Assembly (NCBI GenBank): GCA_015489255.1
Contig: WGAD01000353.1
Coordinates: 1-5,567 of the forward strand
Length of the DNA stretch: 5,567 bases
Direction of reading: 5' to 3'
From: Anaerolineales bacterium
GTDB lineage: Bacteria; Chloroflexota; Anaerolineae; Anaerolineales; Villigracilaceae
Shown: positions 1 through 5,403 of the stretch, piece after piece
How the letters are laid out: every line of letters starts with the position of its first letter
Position numbering within the stretch: the stretch's first letter is position 1
Translations under genes and position numbers: made by a program
The notes under the pieces: model-generated
What the model was told of the DNA's origin: nothing
Databases searched by the model: none
What the model saw: only the letters and a program-made list of their open reading frames with translations

Positions 1-46
1 CCTCTAACAGGGTCTCAGGTAGGGTATAATGCATACGGTGAGCCAT
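1..46 (-). CDS. Transposase, N-terminal fragment (cut by window edge)
   Basis: Fifteen codons are visible: ATG at 46-44, reading MAHRMHYTLPETLLE and running off the left edge. The pattern of a short polar start followed by YTLPETLLE resembles the beginnings of IS256/Mutator-type transposases, which are DDE enzymes that cut and rejoin the element ends. No catalytic residue is within view, so the family is tentative. An ideal ribosome binding site, AAGGAGG at 60-54, sits 7 nt before the ATG, which supports this start. The ribosome binding site and start codon lie in the right arm of a long potential hairpin (38-101), which would limit translation of transcripts entering from the flanking DNA. 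Confidence 0.5.
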   Translation of the reverse strand, partial: MAHRMHYTLPETLLE

Positions 47-101
47 GATGGTACCTCCTTGTTTGGGTTTGAATCGCTCTCAAGGATACCACCTGGCTCA
101 C
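38..101 (-). promoter_or_regulatory. Hairpin sequestering the transposase start site
   Basis: On the minus strand, GTGAGCCA (101-94) pairs perfectly with TGGCTCAC (45-38). After a small internal loop (93-92 against 48-46), TGGTATC (91-85) pairs with GGTACCA (55-49), with one G-U pair. The U and G of the start codon and the last two G residues of the Shine-Dalgarno sequence fall in the stem, so a transcript that starts outside the element would have its transposase start hidden. The paired bases are visible directly; the regulatory role is inferred by analogy with IS10 and IS200, where comparable structures block translation from read-through transcripts. Confidence 0.5.
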
Positions 102-131
102 TCTTTTTACAGAAGAAATGATACACTACTG

Positions 132-641
132 TTGTTCATCCTGTCGCATAGCCAGGGAAGCCAGATGGCGGTTCGCCTGCTCCAGGAGCATTATGAAGCG
201 TTGCGCCTGGAAAATGTTTTAGTCGCGGCTTATATCATCGGTGAACGGATTGGGACGTGCACGTTTGAAAATCTGCCGCCTTGTACAACGGCTACCCAAA
301 CCAATTGTTTTGTGGCTTGGGGTACTGTGGTACGAGGCGGCCAGTCAGATTTGATGACCGGGGAGGTGCAGGGTGACCCCGTTTGCGTGAACCCGCTGAG
401 CTGGCGAATGGATGAGCAAGTGGTGCCGGCGGAACGTCATTTGGGCGGGGTGCCGGATACGTTTGACAGAGTATTGCCCCGTTTGGTCAGCGCGCAGTGT
501 AAAAATGGCCTTCTAAATATTGAGCCGGCTCCACCAGGTTTTGCCCACGATGGGAAAGATTATCATCAATCGGATATCAATTTGTTTTACATGGATATTC
601 GGCGGAATGCAGAAGCGCGGTTGCAACAGTTTCAACGTTGA
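132..641 (+). pseudogene. DUF3089 alpha/beta-hydrolase, 5' truncated by IS insertion
   Basis: The C-terminal ~170 residues of a DUF3089-type hydrolase remain. Visible family features are the nucleophile elbow FILSHSQGS (catalytic Ser codon at 150-152), the following LVAAYIIG-type strand, a cysteine-rich stretch with PPC and NCFVAWGT, the VCVNPLSWR motif, and the C-terminal YHQSDINLFYMDIRRNAEAR block with the probable catalytic histidine. Family members are usually about twice this length and have an N-terminal segment before the Ser motif; here that segment is replaced by insertion-sequence DNA. The reading frame happens to stay open across the junction up to an ATG at 45, but no ribosome binding site precedes it and those residues are transposon sequence. 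No frameshift or stop is seen inside the remaining part, so the insertion may be recent. The substrate of the family is not established. Confidence 0.75.
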
Positions 642-664
642 GGGAGGGGCTTGCTGAGCAAAAT

Positions 665-693
665 TTGCCGATCCGGGCTATACTCATAATATT
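665..693 (+). promoter_or_regulatory. Possible sigma-70-type promoter
   Basis: TTGCCG at 665-670 and TAATAT at 688-693 are separated by 17 bp in an otherwise AT-rich stretch upstream of the membrane-protein gene. The match is moderate (four of six bases in each hexamer). An alternative -10, TATACT at 679-684, has no correctly spaced -35. The placement between the truncated hydrolase and the next gene is sensible, but the call rests on weak motifs. Confidence 0.25.
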
Positions 694-694
694 A

Positions 695-747
695 TGTTGA
701 AACAACAGCGAACGTTTTTGTTGCACTGGAAAACATGCATTTCAACA
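695..747 (+). promoter_or_regulatory. Nested inverted repeats in the leader of the membrane-protein gene
   Basis: TGTTGAAA (695-702) is the exact reverse complement of TTTCAACA (740-747), and directly inside it CAACA (703-707) pairs with TGTTG (719-723). The right outer arm ends one base into the CAGGG ribosome binding site at 746-750. In RNA this gives a two-tier stem with a 16-nt bulge on one side. It could influence translation of the gene starting at 759, or be chance in AT-rich DNA. Confidence 0.25.
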
Positions 748-758
748 GGGTTTGTACG

Positions 759-1340
759 ATGAATAACACCAAACCAATGCGCTCAAACACGGATGTGCCG
801 CCGCCAGAAAACGAAGTCCTGGCCGCGGGCGTGAGTTGTGGTTGCGGGATGCTTTTTTTGGTGACCGGGTTGTTGCCTGTGCTGGCGTTATTGAATATTT
901 TGCCGCGTGCAGGCTTCTTTGGTCGCGCCTCGCCCTTGCTGGTGGTCATGGGAGGGTTGCCTTTTGCAGCCGTGGGTTTGTATTTCATCGGCAATGCCGG
1001 GAGTCTGCTGATCCGTGGGCGCCGGCTGTCCGATCGGTTGCTGCTCAACCTGGGAATGTTCTTTCTGGCTATCCCTTTTCATTATTGGTTGTTCTTTGGG
1101 CGATCTGGCGGTGAATCGATCACCAGCATTTCCTTGCCCGGCGGGCTTGTCATTTCTTTTTTTGAAAGAGGAAAGATTGCGTTTATTACAGCCAAAATCG
1201 CTGTGGCTTTGCTGCTGGCCGGTATGGACCTCTACTTGATTTCCGAGGCATTGGGACTGGGATGGTTTGTTGCTGCAAACTCTCGCCGCAATGCCCGTCC
1301 TGAAGTTTTGGAGCAGAGAGAAGATGCCAATGTACAATGA
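759..1340 (+). CDS. Four-helix integral membrane protein, function unknown
   Basis: A 193-residue protein I do not recognise. After a polar, proline-containing N-terminus (residues 1-20) there are four hydrophobic segments at about 28-48, 58-80, 93-113 and 143-165, joined by short arginine-containing loops, and a charged C-terminal tail (174-193). Two cysteines (CGC, residues 27-29) lie at the start of the first helix. The start at 759 is preferred because CAGGG lies 8 nt upstream; an in-frame ATG at 735 would add eight residues but has a poorer ribosome site. The next gene begins 22 bp after the stop, suggesting co-transcription. No catalytic motif or transporter signature is visible, and there is no signal peptidase or lipoprotein motif. 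Other frames across this stretch are open but have no protein-like features. Confidence 0.75.
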   Translation: MNNTKPMRSNTDVPPPENEVLAAGVSCGCGMLFLVTGLLPVLALLNILPRAGFFGRASPLLVVMGGLPFAAVGLYFIGNAGSLLIRGRRLSDRLLLNLGMFFLAIPFHYWLFFGRSGGESITSISLPGGLVISFFERGKIAFITAKIAVALLLAGMDLYLISEALGLGWFVAANSRRNARPEVLEQREDANVQ

Positions 1341-1362
1341 AAACGAGCGTACGGAGGAGACA

Positions 1363-1668
1363 ATGATAGCGAGAATATGGCATGGACGAACGAGCGCGGA
1401 AGATTACGAAGCCTATACAACCTTTCTAAAGGAAAGGGCCATCCCCGATTACCGCAGAACGGAGGGTTTCATCCGATTGATTTTTTTGCGCGCATTGCGA
1501 GATGGAGAGGCGCACTTTACTTTGATTACCTTTTGGGAAAGCCTTGCGGCCATCAAACAGTTTGCAGGCAATGAATACGAAAAGGCAAAGTACTACCCTG
1601 AAGATGAGGGCTACTTGTTGGAATTTGAGGATAGAGTAACCCATTACGAAGTGTTCGCAGAAGCGTAG
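1363..1668 (+). CDS. Antibiotic biosynthesis monooxygenase (ABM)-like small protein
   Basis: A 101-residue protein with the pattern of the dimeric alpha/beta-barrel ABM superfamily: an opening strand MIARIWHGRT, a helix with EDYEAYTTFL, a strand after the YRRTEGFIRL segment, the central AHFTLITFWES block (residues 50-60), the following helix IKQFAG, and the closing YYPEDEGYLLEFEDRVTHYEV. This subgroup is commonly annotated as an antibiotic biosynthesis monooxygenase, but actual substrates are mostly unknown, and members may act as heme- or quinone-related oxygenases or simply bind small ligands. The start at 1363 is fixed by GGAGGA 5 nt upstream, at 1353-1358; an upstream in-frame ATG at 1267 would overlap the preceding gene by 74 bp and add non-homologous residues. 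It probably shares a transcript with the membrane-protein gene. Likely cytoplasmic, as no signal sequence is seen. Confidence 0.8.
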   Translation: MIARIWHGRTSAEDYEAYTTFLKERAIPDYRRTEGFIRLIFLRALRDGEAHFTLITFWESLAAIKQFAGNEYEKAKYYPEDEGYLLEFEDRVTHYEVFAEA

Positions 1669-1836
1669 GGGCGGGCTGTGTGCAAGGGTGCGGTTTGCCG
1701 GCCTCTGGGCGCTGAAACGAGGGCGGCTCTGTGGTCTGGTTGGTAAGATGAAGCAAGGCACACCAGGCTATGGCGCGAGACGGCATTTTGGGTAACGGTT
1801 ATCCGATGATGGCGCAACAAGTCAGGTGGTGACAGA
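1669..1836. other. Intergenic region without recognisable feature
   Basis: 168 bp between the ABM-like gene and the next gene. I found no convincing promoter, no terminator with a T-tract and no conserved small ORF. A 20-codon reading frame ending at 1832 has no supporting ribosome site. Confidence 0.5.
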
Positions 1837-2214
1837 ATGCCCCTTTTTCAACGCTTGAAGCGTTGGCAGGCCCGTATTCGTCCGGGGCCGCTACGCGAAT
1901 GGTTCCACGTCCAATACGATGAACGCTATATTTATATCCAGGCAGAACCGCCTGGCCGCAGCCCCTGGACGGATAAGATCGCCTGGGATTCAATCGAGCG
2001 GATTGCGTTCCAGGCGGAAGGTGCCGGCGGGTCGGACGGCATCTATATTTTTACGGCAGAACGCCCTGCCAGCCGGGCCATACCCACAGAAGCAGACGGC
2101 GGCGCTGAACTGTGGGCTGAAATTCTCCGGCGAGAGTTGTTCGACCAGGCGTTGGCCGTTGAAGCGGCCAGTTCGGTCGGAGGGCTTTTCGTTTGGCCGC
2201 CAATCGATGGGTAG
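1837..2214 (+). CDS. Conserved hypothetical protein, 125 aa
   Basis: A small soluble protein with no signal peptide or membrane segment. The N-terminus is basic (PLFQRLKRWQARIR), followed by a predominantly beta-strand region with FHVQYDERYIYIQAE, KIAWDSIERIAFQAEG (about residues 47-62) and SDGIYIFTAE, then PTEADGGAELWAEILRRELFDQALAVEAA and a closing GLFVWPP. The layout, with a W..I..I motif, an acidic/GG patch before a helix and a terminal hydrophobic -WPP, is like a family of short uncharacterised bacterial proteins that I recall only as hypothetical; no biochemical function is known to me. AGGTGGT (1824-1830) lies 6 nt before the ATG and supports the start. The stop codon overlaps the first possible ATG of the lipoprotein gene downstream, which hints at coupling. 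Confidence 0.75.
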   Translation: MPLFQRLKRWQARIRPGPLREWFHVQYDERYIYIQAEPPGRSPWTDKIAWDSIERIAFQAEGAGGSDGIYIFTAERPASRAIPTEADGGAELWAEILRRELFDQALAVEAASSVGGLFVWPPIDG

Positions 2215-3505
2215 GTGGTGGGGGACGTGTTTTTGGGTCGCCCGCCGCAGCGGGCGGCGGTTGCCGCCGTTGAGGGCCGCCACCCGAGCGGCCTTGTCCA
2301 GCAAGGGCGTCCTTTGGTTGTTTCGCGTAGTCATTGTTTTCTTGCTGGCAGGGTGCGGTTTATTGGGCGATCCGGCTGCCTTTTCGCCGCCAACGATCAC
2401 CCCGGTGCCGATGGCAGAAAATACCGATAAACGTGCATACCAGCACGGGATCGATTTCCTTACGCTGCCTGACGGGACTTATACGTTGATTTGGGCCAGT
2501 TCTGGCGAGCCGCCCGCTGGCCCGTTGCCCAGTGGGAACTGGACACACGATATTTATTACGCCCCAATTGACCCACAGCAACCGGCCATTCGCCCCGTTT
2601 TGCTCATTGCAAATCCGGAGGCGCAGGAACCGGCAAGTGCAGCCATTTCCTCCGATGGACATATTTTGATTACGATGGAAGACGGATGGAATACTGGCCG
2701 GGAGGTTGCACAGCGATATGGCGTCTATGACGCTGCATTGAATCCGATCTTGCCGTACCCGCAATTGATCGCTGATGGTGGACATTCCGGGCATGTGACG
2801 GCTTCGGGCGCGCGTTTTGTCGTTTTCTATGCAGAAGGCTGGGTAGATGGAGGCGGAGTCGATGGGCTTGGCTCTGGCGACGATGTGCGGGTAGCTGTTT
2901 ATGATTCTGAAGGTGTGCTGGAACACAGGCTCGAAGTTGCTGTGGGGGAAGAAAGCCGTGATTGGTGGCCGCTGGCAGCCGGCTCACCCGAGCGGGTTTT
3001 GCTGCTTTGGCAACGTTTCGTCCCTCAAGAGACGTACAGCCGCCTCATGTTTGCATTGTTGGATGCGGAGGCGGGGAGGCTGGTGGTTGATGCGGTGATG
3101 CTGGAAGAAGCGGTTCAATATTACACTTACGACGCGGTGTTCGTCCCTTCCCTGAACCGTTTTCTGGTTACTGGCGCGCAACTGGGAGGCGTTGGTTTTG
3201 CCTGTTTGCTCGATGAGGAAGGCAAGGTGGTGGCCTTCAAAACCGGATTGCCCGCTCCTGTGCGCGAGTCTCAAATCATATTGCGAGATGGCATCGGCGA
3301 AACGCTGGCGGCGCAACCCGTTGCCCCTTCCGGAATTATGGTTCTGCGGCTCAGGCCGGAAAATATCCAGCTGAAATACAGGTTGGGGGATGATTACGTT
3401 TGGGAGAGTTCGGGCGTTGACGGCATTTTTCTGTCCCCCGACACGTTGTATTTGGTCGCCACCTCTCCGGCAGGTTTGGTGGAAAAAACGGTGATCTTGC
3501 CCTGA
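2207..3505 (+). CDS. Lipoprotein with predicted beta-propeller domain
   Basis: The protein has a lipoprotein signal: a hydrophobic run VVIVFLLAGC with lipobox LAGC (Cys codon at 2354-2356), predicted to be lipidated and cell-surface anchored. A short Pro/Thr linker follows, then about 370 residues with a strand-rich motif of the type xxxSPDGxxLVxW repeated around residues 84-99, 144-159, 195-212, 253-268, 309-324, 368-382 and 404-418. Seven such units spaced 40-60 residues apart suggest a seven-bladed beta-propeller; this is inferred from pattern only. No catalytic motif is visible, so a binding or scaffolding role is more likely than an enzymatic one. The start is uncertain: ATG 2207 overlaps the previous stop but gives a 34-residue Arg-rich leader over GC-rich hairpins and lacks a ribosome site, whereas TTG 2318, preceded by AAGGG, gives a rather short signal peptide. 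TTG 2261 and 2270 are also possible. Confidence 0.75.
   Translation: MGRWWGTCFWVARRSGRRLPPLRAATRAALSSKGVLWLFRVVIVFLLAGCGLLGDPAAFSPPTITPVPMAENTDKRAYQHGIDFLTLPDGTYTLIWASSGEPPAGPLPSGNWTHDIYYAPIDPQQPAIRPVLLIANPEAQEPASAAISSDGHILITMEDGWNTGREVAQRYGVYDAALNPILPYPQLIADGGHSGHVTASGARFVVFYAEGWVDGGGVDGLGSGDDVRVAVYDSEGVLEHRLEVAVGEESRDWWPLAAGSPERVLLLWQRFVPQETYSRLMFALLDAEAGRLVVDAVMLEEAVQYYTYDAVFVPSLNRFLVTGAQLGGVGFACLLDEEGKVVAFKTGLPAPVRESQIILRDGIGETLAAQPVAPSGIMVLRLRPENIQLKYRLGDDYVWESSGVDGIFLSPDTLYLVATSPAGLVEKTVILP
2240..2293. repeat. Cluster of GC-rich hairpins before the lipoprotein signal peptide
   Basis: Three inverted repeats are packed together: GCCCGC (2240-2245) with GCGGGC (2250-2255); CGGCGG (2255-2260) with CCGCCG (2264-2269), touching the first and partly competing with it; and GGCCGC (2275-2280) with GCGGCC (2288-2293). 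There is no T-tract, so this is not a typical intrinsic terminator. It may be an intergenic structured element, an attenuating leader, or a decayed repeat; its presence argues against the residues encoded here being real protein. Confidence 0.45.
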
Positions 3506-3511
3506 TAGGAA

Positions 3512-3530
3512 CACCTGGTGAGGACAGGTG
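3512..3530. terminator. Hairpin just after the lipoprotein stop
   Basis: CACCTG (3512-3517) and CAGGTG (3525-3530) form a perfect 6-bp stem with a 7-nt loop, seven bases after the lipoprotein stop codon. No run of T follows, so it may protect the transcript end or assist termination rather than act alone. Confidence 0.35.
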
Positions 3531-3577
3531 AGCCGGGCCGCCTGCGGCGGCGAGCTGATCGGCCTGTCAGCGACAAC

Positions 3578-3613
3578 CCCCTGCGATCGCGTTGTGGATG
3601 GCGATCGCAGGGG
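3578..3613. terminator. Perfect 13-bp inverted repeat between convergent genes
   Basis: CCCCTGCGATCGC (3578-3590) and its exact complement (3601-3613) flank a 10-nt loop. It lies 72 bp after the lipoprotein stop and 50 bp after the protease stop on the other strand, the classic place for a bidirectional terminator. Each arm contains the self-complementary octamer GCGATCGC, so the element is a palindrome within a palindrome. Neither side has a T-tract. Terminator is the most likely role from position; a small repeat element or protein-binding site is also possible. Confidence 0.5.
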
Positions 3614-3663
3614 CGCGGGCAGGTCGCTGGGTGGGCGTGCGTTTTAGCAGCTCAGGGTGCGGT

Positions 3664-4653
3664 TTATTCGGCAAGTTGTTGCGCCAGCGCTTGCAATTCG
3701 GCGCTGTAGCGGGCAATGGCCGCGGCGTTGCCTTTTTCGTCGCCGAAGGTTGCCAGCTGGTAGCGTTTTTGGGCCAGTTCAGCGCACGTCTGGTAAAAAC
3801 GTCCGGTCAGGCGATATTTCCCCTGCTGCAGGGCGTTCATGCGCGCGCGGATCCGCTTCCAGGGCGAGATGGCCGTTTGGTATTGTGCGAGGGTAATGCG
3901 CCCCTCGGTCAGATCCACTTTGAGATATTGGGCAATGCGCTTGCCGTCCTGGTGAACGACCCACAGGATGAACCCGAGCATGATGAAGAGTTGCACCCAA
4001 TCGACCAGGCTGCCCAGCAGAAGGCCGCCAATTCCGGAGAGGAAGTAGGCCAGGGTGTTGTGCAAGCTGTGCGTAAACAAGGCCAGGGCGTAGCCGCCGG
4101 GGATGGCCAGGAATTTGACGGCGGGCTTGCGGGAAAGCCGCGCCAGCGCCAGGCCGATGCCAATAAAGGCGGTGTAGAAGGGGTGCTGCCAGCCGACCAG
4201 AATGATGCGGATGAAGCTCAGCCAGAGAAAACCACCCCAGCCGCCCTCCAGCCAGCCGTAGTTGTAGATGTAGTAGGCATTTTCCACCGCGGCGAACCCC
4301 AGGGCAGTGATGCCGGCGTACACGATGCCGTCCAGGATGCTGTCAAATTCGGAGCGGAAGAAGAGAAAGATGAGCAGGACGGCCAGGCCTTTCAGGCTTT
4401 CTTCCACCAGCGGGGCCAGGATGGAGCCGGTGAACAGATCGGTGAGCGCCGGGTCGCCCGTCAGGGTGTAGAAACCGATGCCGAGCAGGGTGTTGATCAG
4501 GAAAGCGCCGCCGCCGGCGATCAGCGCACCCCAGAGGAAAACGCCCACCAGCAAACGCAGCGGTTCTTTTTCGTAACGGTCTATCCAATAGATGATCCAG
4601 GCGAAGAAGAAAGCGGAAGCAACCGCCAGAAAGAGGGACAGGAAAATAGCCAT
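3664..4653 (-). CDS. PrsW-family intramembrane metalloprotease with cytosolic tail
   Basis: 329-residue polytopic membrane protein. The PrsW (CPBP-related) signature is present: DRYEKEP after the first helix (residues 25-31), the EExxK motif as EESLK (84-88) at the start of a helix, FxxxE as FAAVE (120-124) followed by Asn, a histidine in QHPFYTA (157), and HSLHN (195-199). In characterised PrsW, which cleaves the anti-sigma factor RsiW in Bacillus subtilis, the third motif is HxxxD; here it reads HxxxN. About eight hydrophobic segments span residues 2-24, 33-60, 72-99, 106-130, 141-154, 158-173, 180-206 and 208-233. A soluble, mostly helical tail of about 95 residues (235-329, rich in Ala, Gln, Arg) follows. 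The start at 4653 is preferred over 4698 because AGGAGG lies 7 nt upstream (4666-4661). No anti-sigma gene is seen nearby, so the substrate is unknown. Confidence 0.88.
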   Translation of the reverse strand: MAIFLSLFLAVASAFFFAWIIYWIDRYEKEPLRLLVGVFLWGALIAGGGAFLINTLLGIGFYTLTGDPALTDLFTGSILAPLVEESLKGLAVLLIFLFFRSEFDSILDGIVYAGITALGFAAVENAYYIYNYGWLEGGWGGFLWLSFIRIILVGWQHPFYTAFIGIGLALARLSRKPAVKFLAIPGGYALALFTHSLHNTLAYFLSGIGGLLLGSLVDWVQLFIMLGFILWVVHQDGKRIAQYLKVDLTEGRITLAQYQTAISPWKRIRARMNALQQGKYRLTGRFYQTCAELAQKRYQLATFGDEKGNAAAIARYSAELQALAQQLAE

Positions 4654-4671
4654 AATAAAGCCTCCTGGGCA

Positions 4672-4692
4672 GAAAAAGTTTTTTCTATTGTA
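4672..4692 (-). promoter_or_regulatory. Possible -10 element and AT palindrome upstream of the protease gene
   Basis: On the minus strand TACAAT (4692-4687) differs from the consensus -10 at one base and lies about 35 bp before the protease ATG. A recognisable -35 at 16-18 bp is lacking. Directly downstream is a short palindrome, GAAAAA-GT-TTTTTC on the plus strand (4672-4685), that would fall at or near the transcription start and could be an operator or simply low-complexity DNA. A separate promoter fits with the terminator just upstream. Confidence 0.35.
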
Positions 4693-4739
4693 CAGCAAGG
4701 TGGAGGAAACGAAACCTGTATTGGCGACCCAAAAAGACG

Positions 4740-4766
4740 AAAAAAGACCGCCAGCGGGAGGGGGTC
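4740..4766 (-). terminator. Candidate intrinsic terminator after the DUF2344 gene
   Basis: Reading the minus strand, GACCCCC (starting in the TGA stop codon) pairs with GGCGGTC across a 7-nt loop, with one C-C mismatch, and is followed at once by six T residues and, five bases later, another five-T run. A GC-rich stem plus T-tract is the pattern of a Rho-independent terminator. The stem is short and interrupted, so efficiency may be partial. Confidence 0.5.
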
Positions 4767-5403
4767 AATCGAAGAACAAGGCTGTGCGCTCGATGAAGGC
4801 TTCTTCGCGGGGGATGTCCAGGGCGTGCAAGACCTCGTCCGGGCGGCCCGTGGCCCCGGGGCGGGCGGAGAGAAGCAGGCGGAAGCGAGGGTTGCCCTCC
4901 TCGTCGGGCGGCAGCCAGGCGGCCTCCAGGATGAGCGGGCGCAGGTCGTATGCCTTGCCGCGCCGCTCGCGCGGAAGGTGATCGGCGGCCAGCAGGGCGT
5001 CCAGGCGCTGTCTGGCTGGGGTGGGATCGTCGGTTTCCAGCAGGGTGACTTCGTATTCCGCTGCACGCAGCGCTTGTTGCAGGGAGGGCGCTTTGGCGTC
5101 CACCGGGTACGCCTGGGTGATGCGCAACCCGGGCGGGGCAAAGCGGGTCAGGCGTTCGGGCAGGGTGGCCGGGTCGATGTCTTCATCTTGTAGCCAGAGG
5201 TCCATCACCTCGGCGCGGCTGGCAAACCCCAGCGGCAGGGCCGAGGCCAGGTGCAGGCGGGGTTTGGGGTGGTAACCCTGGCTGTAGGCCAGGCGCAGAC
5301 CGGCACGGCGCGCGGTGCGCTCAATCACTTTGTGCAGGTCCAGGTGCCCGATGTAACGCAAGGCTCCTTGTTTGGTGAAAGTCAGGCGAATGCGTTGGCT
5401 CAT
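4765..5403 (-). CDS. DUF2344 / TIGR03936 radical-SAM-linked protein
   Basis: 212 residues with the strongly conserved N-terminal block of this family: RLTFTKQGALRYIGHLDLHKVIERTARRAGL (about residues 5-35) followed by YSQGYHPKPRLHLASALPLGFAS (40-62) and a glutamate-containing segment MDLWL. The rest is a less conserved alpha/beta region ending RTALFFD. The family is named for being encoded next to, or fused to, a particular radical SAM protein (TIGR03960), and in many bacteria the pair lies near rng, rplU and rpmA; its biochemical role is not established. Here the ATG shares bases with the stop of the radical SAM gene (TCATGA), so the two are almost certainly translationally coupled. No separate Shine-Dalgarno sequence is apparent, in line with coupling. 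No signal peptide: cytoplasmic. Confidence 0.9.
   Translation of the reverse strand: MSQRIRLTFTKQGALRYIGHLDLHKVIERTARRAGLRLAYSQGYHPKPRLHLASALPLGFASRAEVMDLWLQDEDIDPATLPERLTRFAPPGLRITQAYPVDAKAPSLQQALRAAEYEVTLLETDDPTPARQRLDALLAADHLPRERRGKAYDLRPLILEAAWLPPDEEGNPRFRLLLSARPGATGRPDEVLHALDIPREEAFIERTALFFD

Larger units (their letters stand above)
1..130 (-). mobile_element. End of an insertion sequence, probably IS256-like
   Basis: The first ~130 bases look like the transposase-proximal end of an insertion sequence that continues beyond the left edge. The minus strand carries a well-placed Shine-Dalgarno sequence and the first codons of a transposase-like protein, preceded by about 85 bp without coding sense. 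Reading inward from the outer edge, the terminal DNA contains GTGTATC and then TGTAAAAAG, which resembles terminal repeats of the IS256 family; that resemblance is from memory. The outer boundary is inferred: recognisable hydrolase sequence begins around 132-138, so the junction lies within roughly 125-134. The other end, the matching inverted repeat and the target duplication are outside the window, so completeness cannot be judged. Confidence 0.6.

Noticed and set aside
45..131. N-terminal part of the hydrolase open frame starting at ATG 45
   Set aside because: The DNA belongs to the insertion-sequence end, has no Shine-Dalgarno sequence in this direction and encodes no hydrolase-like residues.
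888..1337. Minus-strand open frame opposite the membrane protein gene
   Set aside because: Gln/Ser-rich translation with no motif; the opposite strand encodes hydrophobic helices with a good ribosome site, so this is a shadow.
1770..1832. Twenty-codon frame just upstream of the 125-aa gene, as a possible leader peptide
   Set aside because: No convincing ribosome site and no attenuator-like structure or codon run around it.
1919..2206. N-terminal extension of the lipoprotein frame up to an ATG at 1919
   Set aside because: It overlaps most of the 125-aa gene in another frame, lacks a ribosome site and would place ~145 residues before the lipobox cysteine.
2360..2926. Minus-strand open frame of 188 codons opposite the lipoprotein
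   Set aside because: No ribosome site or recognisable motif, and the plus-strand frame is continuous with a lipobox and repeated strand units.
3536..3566. GC-rich inverted repeats next to the 13-bp palindrome
   Set aside because: Stems are only 4-5 bp with very short or large loops and overlap each other, so chance pairing in GC-rich DNA is the simpler explanation.
3592..5193. Plus-strand open frame of 533 codons opposite the protease and DUF2344 genes
   Set aside because: Its translation is Gln/Gly/Ala/Glu-rich low-complexity sequence without family motifs, while the minus strand encodes two clear protein families over the same bases; it is an antisense shadow produced by GC-rich codon use.
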